Shown: positions 20,046-27,855, counted from the first letter of the stretch. The stretch: DNA of 64,000 nucleotides from Prorocentrum cordatum (GCA_963575745.1 CAUYUJ010000336.1:1061247-1125246), one strand, 5' to 3'. Translations and numbers: made by a program. The notes: a model not told the origin generated them from the sequence alone.

Positions 20046-21513
20046 TCTTAGCCTTCGAAGTTAGTGGGAGTGGGGGCTTCGTAGCCCCCTTCATGTAGAT
20101 CTTACTAGAATCCTCCAACATCTTGCGAGTTGCCTCGCGAGTGCGTTCTTCTGCTGTCCGCATACGCTCCTCGTCCTCCGCCACACGTTGAGCCTTTTTC
20201 TCGTCCTTGATTGTCGGTTCTGGTTGTTGGGACTGGCTAGAGACGCCAGACGAGTTTCCTCGCATACTAGGAAGACTAAAGAGCGCGTCTTTTTCTTCCT
20301 GGGTCGTGGCTACCAGTCCCCTTGGAACAGGAGTAGGCTTCTCTTCTTCTTTCGGATCCAGGTGGCTCAAGATCCCGAGACGACGATTCACTTCTGCGAT
20401 CCCGTCCTGTGTCATCGGGATAAGTTGCGGATGGCCCTCTTTATGAGGGGTTTTGCCCCTGTTGGGGCTCAGGCCTTCGTTGTTGCCAACGGGGCATCCT
20501 GGCCTGTGGTTCTGGAACGGCTCGGAACAAGGTCCGCATGCTGCGTGAGGCCTATACTGCTTGCGCGCCGCGATAATGTCTCGCAGCTGAGTCCGCGCTT
20601 CTTGAATTTCAGGGCGGCGGATATTTGTTGCAAGCTGATAGCCTCCGCGGATGGCCTTGCCATCACTGTCCCTATGGGCAGGGTTGCCCTTGCCGAAGGC
20701 CGAGTATTCCCCTTTTCGGCGTCTTTGGTCGTTATATGGAAGTAGCTGGCCTCCTCTCCTGAGAGCGTGTTCTTTTGGGCCAGCCTGCCTCCACTCACGA
20801 GGAAGTCGAGCCTGTGGATGTGGCTCTTCTCTGACGCGCGTATGGGAACGAGACCTCCTGGTGTTCTCATCAGAAGAAGCTGCCGAAGCAGCAGGAGCGG
20901 GACCCGGTGGAGGTGCCTGAGGAGGCTCCTGTGCGATCCCAGATGGATCGTCCGATGGAGGCAGGTCTCCCTGCTGGATGGAGCTCGGCGCAAATGGCGC
21001 TTGTGCCGATGGTGATGACGATTCAGACTCGTCAGGATCGAAGTCAACCTCTTCCTCACCATTCACGTCCATCATGAGGATGGTGACGTCATCCTCATCT
21101 AACCCGCAACCATCGCCTTCTACCTCTTCTGATGTCGAACTACCGATGATGATGGCCATTGGCGTATCTGGTACAGGCAGGTTTCCCTGCATAGCCGGCG
21201 TCTGTGTGTCGCTCGGCTGCCCCGGGGTAGGAGGCGCCGTTGTCGGCTCGGGCTCGTTGCCGAGCACAGGCTGCCCGGCAATGTTGCGCATGGCCGTATG
21301 GTTTGGCCACATTCCCACCGCCTGGAGACCCCATCCTGGCGGAGGAAGATCATGACCGCGCATAGCAATAGCCATTTCTAGAGCATTACGCCATCTACCA
21401 CGGGAGTATATCAAGTGTCTCTGCACGTCCTGAGGATGCGCGCTGTCAATGAGAGTCAGAACTGCCAACGACAGCTCTGAGCTACCACAAGCGTCAGTAT
21501 CCTGCATTATCAT
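19945..21513 (-). CDS. Copia polyprotein segment, proline- and charge-rich
   Basis: It is 522 codons in the same frame as 21541-21918. The first 100 residues look folded (SSELSLAVLTLIDSAHPQDV, HLIYSRGRWRNALEMAI). The rest is disordered: acidic (VDFDPDESESSSPS), basic (RRSRSHTRVREEPHPQAR), then a Lys/Glu coiled-coil-like run (KKAQRVAEDEERMRTAEERT). Five or more [X]-G-N-[X]-P motifs occur, each encoded over a GNRA hairpin or a close variant. No enzymatic motif seen. It ends at 19945, about 100 bases inside the next frame. Confidence 0.6.
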   Translation of the reverse strand: MIMQDTDACGSSELSLAVLTLIDSAHPQDVQRHLIYSRGRWRNALEMAIAMRGHDLPPPGWGLQAVGMWPNHTAMRNIAGQPVLGNEPEPTTAPPTPGQPSDTQTPAMQGNLPVPDTPMAIIIGSSTSEEVEGDGCGLDEDDVTILMMDVNGEEEVDFDPDESESSSPSAQAPFAPSSIQQGDLPPSDDPSGIAQEPPQAPPPGPAPAASAASSDENTRRSRSHTRVREEPHPQARLPREWRQAGPKEHALRRGGQLLPYNDQRRRKGEYSAFGKGNPAHRDSDGKAIRGGYQLATNIRRPEIQEARTQLRDIIAARKQYRPHAACGPCSEPFQNHRPGCPVGNNEGLSPNRGKTPHKEGHPQLIPMTQDGIAEVNRRLGILSHLDPKEEEKPTPVPRGLVATTQEEKDALFSLPSMRGNSSGVSSQSQQPEPTIKDEKKAQRVAEDEERMRTAEERTREATRKMLEDSSKIYMKGATKPPLPLTSKAKSEPPTPKPSSVPKPKTSPQSGPWARRADGGASN

Positions 21514-21540
21514 AATGTCAGCTTCGATATGTTCTTGACT

Positions 21541-21918
21541 CTAAGGATAACCACTAATAAGTATCTCATGCATCCTCATGAGGGTCTGCAAAAGGGTGCG
21601 TGGTCCATATTCGCCTGGAGCAAGCGAACCAGGAGGTATAAACGGAGTATCTGGTTCGCCTGCAACGAAGGCCTGAACAAATGCCTGAGACTCCATTTCG
21701 ATTAAGTCTTCAGCGGTCTGGGGATATTCTCCCATCAAAGAAGGCCTGTTTCCAAGCGGGATTTCGGGCGGAGGTTCGAGGTGTCGTTGAACCTCGGAAG
21801 GCGAAGCCTCTATAGTGGTGTCCTCGTCGCTGCTCTCGTAGGCCATGATGTTGCCTGGGTTCCCGAACATCCAGTCGAAGAAGGATAAAGGGTAGTTTCC
21901 CAGCGCCCCGTGTTCCAC
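21541..21918 (-). CDS. Copia polyprotein segment, acidic linker
   Basis: This 125-codon frame is shifted -1 relative to the zinc-knuckle frame. It starts at an ATG inside the overlap and ends at TAG 21541-21543. It is acidic and proline-rich (YESSDEDTTIEASPSEV, EYPQTAEDLIEMESQ). Past the TAG the frame continues open into the next segment with only nine codons before its first ATG, so the stop looks like a single interruption of one longer reading frame. No domain recognised. Confidence 0.55.
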   Translation of the reverse strand: MEHGALGNYPLSFFDWMFGNPGNIMAYESSDEDTTIEASPSEVQRHLEPPPEIPLGNRPSLMGEYPQTAEDLIEMESQAFVQAFVAGEPDTPFIPPGSLAPGEYGPRTLLQTLMRMHEILISGYP

Positions 21919-22733
21919 GGGAGTGAGCTCGTTGTTCCCTCAACGAACCTGCGAACGTACTCGAGGTAGTACGCGTACAATCCATGACCATACGCCTCGA
22001 GCTCGTCGACGTTGTCCATGCAGCTGACCCAAGTGAAAAATATCTGCTCCATAGCCTCAAAGTCCTGGAGGCTTAGATACTCAATGAATGGTTCACTTGA
22101 GCCAAAATGGACTTCGGTCGACCTGCCCTTTCCATTTCCCTTCACTGGACAATCTCGCACAAGGTGATCGGAACTACCACATTCATGGCATTTAAGAACC
22201 TGGCCGTCTCTACCTCGCGGGTTCCCCCGCCTACCTTTGCCTTTTCCTGAGGTCTCTCCGCGGCCTTTGCCGCGGCCCTTTCCCCAAAAGAATATCTCAT
22301 CATGTTGTTCATCTGAGAGCCTCTGGAGAAATGCCGCGATGCCTCGTCCGTTCAACCTCCGACGACCTCGCTTACCTTTACCTTTTCCCTTAAAACTTCT
22401 CCGTATCCTCCTTTTAACACGACGCACTGGTTTTCGTGTGAACCTCCTCCACCTTCGTTTAGCCTGTTGTAGTAACCAGAACAAATGTTCAGCACGCTGA
22501 TTGTCGTTATCCATATTCATGATATCTGACCAATCTAGAGCTTCAACACCATCTGATGATATAGTGTCTGTATCGGTGCCGGAGTCGAAGTCCTCGTCTC
22601 CCCAGTAGGTGGATGCACCGTCGGTTAGGGGGTTTGATTCCCCCCATAAGGAGCGGTGTGGTTGCGGTTCTCTAGAAGGAGGGCTGGTTGCCCAGCTTGG
22701 TTGTGATCGATCCCCTGCTAATAAAGCAGTGGA
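21810..22733 (-). CDS. Continuation of gag: acidic and basic linkers and a CCHC zinc knuckle
   Basis: This is in the same frame as the upstream gag and separated from it only by the TAA at 22734. It begins with a Ser/Pro/Trp-rich linker, then an acidic stretch (YWGDEDFDSGTDTDT), then a very basic block (RRFTRKPVRRVKRRIRRSFK) fitted for RNA binding. The knuckle CHECGSSDHLVRDC (C-X2-C-X4-H-X4-C) lies near 22165-22205 and is typical of nucleocapsid. Just after it, the DNA at 22096-22118 matches the DinoSL. The frame ends at 21810, overlapping the next frame by about 110 bases. Translation would need stop readthrough and a frame change, or this copy is broken. Confidence 0.7.
   Translation of the reverse strand, partial: STALLAGDRSQPSWATSPPSREPQPHRSLWGESNPLTDGASTYWGDEDFDSGTDTDTISSDGVEALDWSDIMNMDNDNQRAEHLFWLLQQAKRRWRRFTRKPVRRVKRRIRRSFKGKGKGKRGRRRLNGRGIAAFLQRLSDEQHDEIFFWGKGRGKGRGETSGKGKGRRGNPRGRDGQVLKCHECGSSDHLVRDCPVKGNGKGRSTEVHFGSSEPFIEYLSLQDFEAMEQIFFTWVSCMDNVDELEAYGHGLYAYYLEYVRRFVEGTTSSLPWNTGRWETTLYPSSTGCSGTQATSWPTRAATRTPL
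22096..22118 (-). other. DinoSL relic inside copia coding sequence
   Basis: The 15 bases CCATTTTGGCTCAAG (22110-22096) match the 3' part of the DinoSL exactly. The bases before them, ACCGAAGT, match its 5' part with one substitution and one inserted base. It falls just after the zinc knuckle and is translated in frame. Confidence 0.6.
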
Positions 22734-24020
22734 TTATCCTGGGTCATCGGCCCATATGCTTGAGGGCCCGTTTCCAGGCTGGGCTTCAGTAGTCAAGGTA
22801 GTGTAGAAATTTCCACTACCAGATCCCCTTCCCCTTCCAAACACAGATCCTATGTTACCAGGAGACCGTTCGGATAGGTGGCCTATCGAACGCATCCTCT
22901 CCAGCAACTCATCATACTGTTGTTGTGTTCGGGGCATTTGGTGATTGAGTGGCTGTAAGAGTTGCATGGCTCGCTGGTTGCCGACGCCTAAGGCGCGGAA
23001 TAGGATAGTGGTTAGCAGTTGGAAGTTGGGAAGGTCGAATCCCACCGACTGTGCCTCAAGTCGGGCCATTTCGAATCGGGTAAGGGTGACATCGATTCGT
23101 TCCCCGTGAGGCACGTGGAAGTCGATGAGTTGTGTGCCGGAAGTGAGCTGTCGCTCATCTTCCAGGCGTTCGAACTTCATGCTTAGGAGGAACATGATGT
23201 AGGTCACTGGGTCTGTGTGGACCCCATCGATGTCAGCACCATAGTTTATAATGTCAGGCGGTACCCTCATGGCGAGTGTCCTCGCTAGGCCACCTAGGCC
23301 GCGTTGTATTGCGGCCGCTTGGGCCTGTGGCGTCATACGTCCGCTTGTAACGTTGAGCCATGCGTTGACCTCGTAGATGTACTCACGAAAAGGTACATTA
23401 CCTTGAGGGTCCCAATATGGGCCATGTGTTTGCCCATCGGTGCTGTTTTCTCCACGACGCATGTGTCCGATTGCTGCCCCCAGCGCGAACCATATAATAG
23501 CGAAAACGACTAGCCCGAGAATGTGTAGAGAAGGACGGTTATGATGCGCGTTGTCGCGCTGGGGTAGCGCCTTGTCGAGTCTTCGAGGCGCTCTGTCTGG
23601 CGGGTCTCCCCGCCCCTGCTTCAAGTATTGCGCTGTTAGCTCGTTGCCGAGCGGTTGGTGGTAACGCAATGATGAAGCGTATATGGTACCAGTCTGGTCG
23701 TCTAGACGTCGTACCTCTCGTGTTGCTTCTTGCTCTTGGATAGATCCTCGTAAACGTACAGGGAGTGGTGGCGCAGGGTGGTAGGTGGTCACGAAGATCG
23801 TGCCGAAGAATACGAGGCTAAGAAAAGCAAGAGCTGACCACACGAGAGTGCGGCCAGCTCCGCTACCAAGTCGAAAGTGAGCCTGGTAACTCAAATAACA
23901 TCCGATTCCATGATAGACATCGGATGGCAAATAGCGTCCATCGCTTTGCTGTGAAGGTACAGTATGAGGGGTGGACGGATAAGATAGGATAAGATCGATG
24001 TAATGACCTTTCCAGCACAT
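22734..24020 (-). CDS. gag: Copia gag-like protein with two membrane segments
   Basis: The frame is open from within the 5' LTR. The first ATG is at 24020 and gives 428 codons, up to the TAA at 22734-22736. About the first 50 residues are encoded by the LTR. Two hydrophobic stretches follow: TLVWSALAFLSLVFFGTIFV and LGLVVFAIIWFALGAAI. They are separated by a charged linker and look like membrane segments, which is unusual for gag. The rest (RIDVTLTRFEMARLEAQSVG, LPNFQLLTTILFRALGV) has the helical, leucine-rich look of a capsid region. It ends in a Gly/Arg/Ser-rich tail (FGRGRGSGSGNF). Beyond the TAA the same frame stays open without a break for 308 more codons. It could instead be a gag plus a captured membrane protein. 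Confidence 0.7.
   Translation of the reverse strand: MCWKGHYIDLILSYPSTPHTVPSQQSDGRYLPSDVYHGIGCYLSYQAHFRLGSGAGRTLVWSALAFLSLVFFGTIFVTTYHPAPPLPVRLRGSIQEQEATREVRRLDDQTGTIYASSLRYHQPLGNELTAQYLKQGRGDPPDRAPRRLDKALPQRDNAHHNRPSLHILGLVVFAIIWFALGAAIGHMRRGENSTDGQTHGPYWDPQGNVPFREYIYEVNAWLNVTSGRMTPQAQAAAIQRGLGGLARTLAMRVPPDIINYGADIDGVHTDPVTYIMFLLSMKFERLEDERQLTSGTQLIDFHVPHGERIDVTLTRFEMARLEAQSVGFDLPNFQLLTTILFRALGVGNQRAMQLLQPLNHQMPRTQQQYDELLERMRSIGHLSERSPGNIGSVFGRGRGSGSGNFYTTLTTEAQPGNGPSSIWADDPG
23854..23868 (-). promoter_or_regulatory. Primer binding site, initiator-tRNA-Met type
   Basis: In element sense TGGTAGCGGAGCTGG follows the 5' LTR with no gap. TGG pairs with a tRNA CCA end, and TAGCGGAG would pair with an acceptor strand ending CTCCGCTA. 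The implied acceptor begins with A1 paired to U72, a hallmark of eukaryotic initiator tRNA-Met, the usual copia primer. The match to this organism's own tRNA is inferred. Confidence 0.75.
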
Positions 24021-24137
24021 AGCGAACACTCGCGGTGTACGGGCAAATAGGGCGCGCGTGCCTTGAGCCAAAGGCAACGGCGCGCGCGAGCTATGCTCCC
24101 GATACTATAACATCTCCCAAAGACCTACCCTTAAAGT
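23869..24137 (-). repeat. 5' LTR of the copia element (269 bp)
   Basis: Partner of 8142-8410. It ends directly against the primer binding site. The first ATG of the gag frame (24020) lies inside this LTR, 40 bases downstream of the SL relic. Confidence 0.92.
24062..24080 (-). other. DinoSL-like relic in the 5' LTR
   Basis: Identical to 8335-8353. It lies 40 bases upstream of the first gag ATG (24020), where a trans-spliced leader would be expected on an mRNA. Confidence 0.6.
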
Positions 24138-24142
24138 GAGTG
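24138..24142. repeat. Target-site duplication, high-coordinate copy (GAGTG)
   Basis: Exact partner of 8137-8141. Collapsing the two copies restores an open frame across the site, which supports these boundaries independently. Confidence 0.88.
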
Positions 24143-24326
24143 CAAGCGGTGGTTGCAAAAGAACTTGGCAAGGGCGTTTCGGGGGTCCCTGCAGCAGGAG
24201 GTTAGACATCTTGGGCCGAGGGTGCCTCTGCTGGATGGGCGCAGAGGGGTAGAAATCCAGTTCAGGATTTCGGCGGCAACTCATGTTTGCTGGAGTTGGG
24301 GAGGTGCCTGGCAGCCCTACCCCTGA
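24143..24326 (+). pseudogene. Right half of the ORF split by the copia insertion
   Basis: Read in register with the left half, the frame runs from 24143 to the TGA at 24324-24326 and encodes a basic, helical-looking segment (RWLQKNLARAFRGSLQQEV). Beyond it, 24327-24600 has no frame I can support. Confidence 0.45.
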
Positions 24327-24920
24327 AAATCAAGAGACGCCTCCTGTTTAGCCTGGCCCAGCACACATTACTTAGTCGGAGTGGAACCTATGTTAGTCCC
24401 AACGGCCACGATGGAGCAGCTACATAATAAGTTGGCGTATTCCGGAGGGTGGCTTTGAGGTCTGACGGGGAAGGCTTAACCTGCGGGTCCTGATCGCGTT
24501 CGGAAAATCGTCCCGACGGAAACTGAACTTCTCGTGCGCCGACTTCGATGGTACCAAGGGTGGTGGGCTAAACGGCCAAAGGAACGCCGCTGGCTACACT
24601 GTTGGCCGTGTTGAACGCATGACCGCGCTGTTAGACCCTTGCGCGTCAGGACGAGCGCTCAGAGGTTGTGCTTCCCCGTGGGCCCAACATATGCAATCGG
24701 ATGTCGCTCGTGCTTGCGAATTTGTGGACGCGCCGTCTGTTCGTCCTCTGCTGGCAGAAACACCCTCGAAACAGGTCGAAAAGGAGATCGCAACAATATT
24801 GGTCCGAATCGCTTTCGCCGAGATTCGAGCTAGGGCTCTACGAACGCAGGTACATCCTCCTGGACATGTCCCTGGTCCTGTGGCCCATCCTGAGGTCCCT
24901 GATGACGCTGAACCAGGGGT

Positions 24921-26200
24921 GTGTACTTGGAAGGAGGAGGAGGAGGAGGGGAGATGTGCAACCTGTGCTTTGCTTCGAGGGCGCAAATACTCAATCATCG
25001 TCGTACGTGCCACAATGTTCGTTCGCTCGCGCACGTAGTGACGTTCACGAACCAGAGTATTGTGTGCTCGGGCGTTTCAACCTCGTTTGACAGCATCTCG
25101 TCAGGTGAGTGTCTGAACAAGGGTAGTACGACTTTTCGAACTATTCTTCCACACGATGCATTGTAAAATACGTTCGAAGACGTCTGCGAATACCGAGGAG
25201 TGCCGTAACCACATGCTCAAACATGTATCTGGTGAAGTACTTCAGGGCGACCCCAGACTTCGTGAGCATGCAACTCGAAAGACCAGTGTGTCTAATACGA
25301 ACATCTGTGTCGGACAGAAGAGAATCAGATGCGAAGAAATTCAAACGGGAGGCGGCGAAGGCCAAAGACAAAGGCGGAGACGTGCTCCGCGAGTTCGTGC
25401 TGGTCATTGCCCGTTTGGTTCTGACACATGCGAGGGCGGTTGCGGAGGTGTGCGGTACGATGCACGCCACATTCGAGATAGAGTGCACAGACGGAGAACA
25501 AGGTCTGGCGCCACACCTCGAGGCGGCTGGCAACGAGAACAACGTAGAGAGCCAGAGGCTGAAGCAGGTCAAGAGCGAGGGAGAGACAGTCGACTTCGAA
25601 GAGAGCGGACCCCCCACGTGCACATCTTTTATGCGTTCCTGATGTGGTGTGCGGGGCAGTCGTTCGAGGAGGTCGAGTTTGCGGCAATGAGCGAGTTCTG
25701 GACAGAGATCATGCTGGCGCGCAGGCCGAAAGAGATCGCAGCGATACGTCCGCACTGCCAATTCAAAAAGAGCACAGGCCCCGCTGGGGCGACGGGGGAA
25801 GCTCGTCTGACCAATTGCTTCGATGTGACGGGGCCGAGCGGAGCAGACGTGGCGAAGTTCCGAAAGCTGTACGAGACGCTCCGCAACAAGTACCTCGGCG
25901 GCGTGACGAAGGTAGGCGCCGCCCCAGCGGTCCTCTCGGGAGGGACGCGACTCGCCTGCTCGAATCTCTGTGGAAGTAGATCGAGCCACTCGTGGGGAGG
26001 GGACGGTGGGGAGGGATGTCTGCTGCTGCTGTGCTGCTGCTGCTGCTGTGGGGAGGGGAAGGGTCCCATTCGCTCGGGGAGTGGACGGGGCCGAGGTCAG
26101 TCCTCGAACCTTCCCCCCCCCCTCATGCTCCAGAGTGTTAGGTTTCAAGAGCTTTTGAATCCAGAACGTCTTGCAAAACTTTACAAATTCTGAGGGGTCA
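24921..26200 (+). pseudogene. Possible hAT-type transposase relic with BED-like zinc finger
   Basis: Plus-strand frames combine into a plausible broken protein. At 25156 the frame reads HCKIRSKTSANTEECRNHMLKH, with the N-X-E-R-(M/C)-R-N-H-X3-H spacing of a BED finger, but one of the two expected cysteines is Arg. At 25223 a second frame (420 bases) continues with a Lys-rich helix (SDAKKFKREAAKAKDKGG). From about 25610 the first frame resumes (FYAFLMWCAGQSFEEVEFAAM), resembling the hAT segment after the finger. A separate CNLC...H...CH finger-like motif sits at 24960. At least two frame changes separate these parts. A minus-strand frame over 25141-26226 is Ser/Arg/Pro-rich and looks like a shadow. 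The family call is tentative. Confidence 0.35.
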
Positions 26201-26439
26201 GGCTCGAGGCAAACAAACTCTGACAATGATTTGACCCAGGGCCCAGAGAGCTAGAGGTCGTGGAAGCTCCCGTGTTTCTGGTCCCTCGGCTGGAGGGGTG
26301 CCAGTAACGAGGCAGTGCGGCCCTGGTGCTGAGTGCGCTAGCCCGTTGCGAATCGAAAGGTTCTTTTCAGGACCCATCGGAGTTGGAACGGTCGGCAGTT
26401 TAGTCGTTGTTCAGGTGGTATAGCAGATCAGAATCAGAG

Positions 26440-26790
26440 TCGCGCCGCTGGATGCCCGCCCCCAAGGGGTGGGGGGGTCCACCCCCTCTCCCCCTTTCCC
26501 CGGTCCGTCGTCGGCGGAGCACCCCCCGCGTTCCCGCCTCTTTCGGACCCCCCCCCCACCCTCCCCACCTTGACTCTGTAACCCTAGCTCCGGACCCGTA
26601 CCCCCGAACCCTACCCCTCTAACCCTAACCCCGTATCCCTAACCCCGAACCCCTTACCCTGACCCTATTCCTAACCCTCACCCTATTCCACACCAGCCCA
26701 AGCCTTCACCCTCATCCTTGTTCCTTATTATTATATACCCCCACCTATCTCGCATTCCGGCCGATAGCGACCCAATCCGGGACCTCCCAT
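26440..26790. repeat. C-rich tract and short telomere-like block
   Basis: Poly-C runs near 26463-26570 lead into degenerate CCCTAA/CCCTAAC repeats at about 26575-26695. No gene is seen. Confidence 0.75.
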
Positions 26791-26796
26791 GTGGGC

Positions 26797-27420
26797 TGTA
26801 AAAAATCAATACAAAGTGGCAGTTTTTCTTCTCAGCATCGTCTTTCCTGTCGTCGACGATGCGAAAAGCGTGGCAGGAATGGGACGCGGCGCACATCGCG
26901 CGCGGCAGTCAATTTGGGCCCGCCCATCCTGACCCTAGAAAATCAATTCAAAGTCTTCGTTTTTTCTCTCAGCATGGCCTGCCTTGTCGCCGACGGTGCG
27001 AAATATGTGGCAGCAGTGGGACGCGGCGCACATATGGGACGCGGCGCACATCGCGCGCGGCCGTCAATCCGGGCCTGCCCATCTTGCCTGTGAAAAATCA
27101 ATACAAAGTCTCCGTTTTTTCCTCTCAGCATGGCTTGCCTTGTCGCCGCGGTGCGAAATATGTGGCAGGAACGGGACGCGGCGCACATCGCGCGCGGACG
27201 TCCATGCGGGCCGCGGGCCCTCCCATCCTGATTGTAAAACAACAGTACAGAGTTGTTTTTTTTTTTTTTTTCATCATGGCCTATCTTGTCGTCGACGATG
27301 CGAAATGCGTGGCAGGAATGGGGCGCGGCGCACATCGCGCGCGGATTTCTGGGGCAACCCCAAAGCGGGAGGGGCCACCTTACTTGTCAGAAATTATGCC
27401 ATGCTAATTTTCCCTGCCCA
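26797..27420. repeat. Tandem repeat of about 140-150 bp, 4-5 units
   Basis: Each unit has AAAATCAATACAAAGT, then CTCAGCAT, GATGCGAAA, GGCAGGAATGGGACGCGGCG and CACATCGCGCGCGG. Unit starts are near 26802, 26939, 27089 and 27233, with a more diverged unit near 27380. Frames through it are repeat translations. Confidence 0.8.
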
Positions 27421-27609
27421 CATAGCTGTTCTTGTCGTCCACCCCGCAAAAGCGCATGGCAAGAATTGGGCGCGGCACACCCCCTTCCCCCCCCCGCTCG
27501 AAAGGAATGAAATGACCTTCCCGTGTGTTCTCAAAGTTGTGCTCCCGCTCTGGCTCGGCGCACGTTTTTCGCTCGCCAATTCATTGGGCGCCAGGGCGTT
27601 CCAGGAGGC

Positions 27610-27850
27610 CCTGGGGTGACGAATGCCTGGGAGGTTTCTGCTTGTTCAAGCTCTTGGAGGGCCTCCTGAAGCTCCTCGCGGTTTTTTGGCGGCGTCTTCG
27701 GCCGTCTGGAGGCAATCTTGGGCGTCTTGGAACGATCTTTCGGCGACTCAGGGCCCCTCGGATCGTCTCGGCTCTCTTGGGGCGTTCCTGGGGCGCTCTG
27801 GGACCTGGAAGTCAGCGCCGAAGAAGAAAACCATCGCTGGGACCGACGTG
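27610..27850. repeat. CTTGGGG-type repeat segment
   Basis: Short motifs such as GGCGTCTTGG, CTCTTGGGGCG and GGCCTCCTG resemble the arrays at 2590-3790 and 49630-50120. Confidence 0.6.
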
Positions 27851-27855
27851 CCCAA

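Larger units (their letters stand above)
8518..23652 (-). repeat. Array of 32 short hairpins with GNRA tetraloops
   Basis: Each is 14 nt. On the plus strand it is a 5-bp stem around TTTC or a variant, so the sense RNA has a GNRA loop. Starts: 8518, 8694, 9301, 10088, 10726, 10987, 11394, 12718, 13227, 14322, 14580, 15639, 15728, 16263, 16296, 16785, 16866, 17357, 17768, 17946, 18447, 18983, 19589, 19670, 20478, 20961, 21177, 21252, 22217, 22683, 23600, 23639. Sense loops: GAAA 17, GCAA 6, GAGA 4, GGAA 2, GUAA 1, plus GAUA and GAAU once each. Plus-strand stems are GCNNG with NN = AG, GG, TC, GA, TG, CT, GT, GC, AC or CG, always exactly complemented; one is CGTTG. Imperfect relatives occur at 11354, 20250, 21744 and 22766. 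Confidence 0.88.
8137..24142 (-). mobile_element. 16-kb Ty1/copia-order LTR retrotransposon with extra domains
   Basis: The element spans 8142-24137 (15,996 bp) between a 5-bp target duplication and reads on the minus strand. The domain order is gag, zinc knuckle, proline-rich region, Tpt1/KptA, RING-H2, aspartic protease, methyltransferase-like, integrase, RT, RNase H. Protease-integrase-RT-RNase H is the copia order. It is about three times the usual copia length of around 5 kb. The two LTRs differ at 7 of 269 positions (2.6%), so the insertion is fairly recent. Coding is interrupted by three in-frame stops (TAA at 22734, TAG at 21541, TGA at 15280) and four frame changes. This copy is therefore either decayed or relies on recoding. 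Confidence 0.95.

Noticed and set aside
24090-24137. TGTTATAG as the true LTR start, with the upstream bases as polypurine tract
   Set aside because: LTR similarity continues 25 bases further in both copies and ends exactly at the 5-bp target duplication, which also restores the flanking frame.
25141-26226. 361-codon minus-strand ORF
   Set aside because: Ser/Arg/Pro-rich shadow; the plus strand carries finger-like and hAT-like motifs over the same bases.
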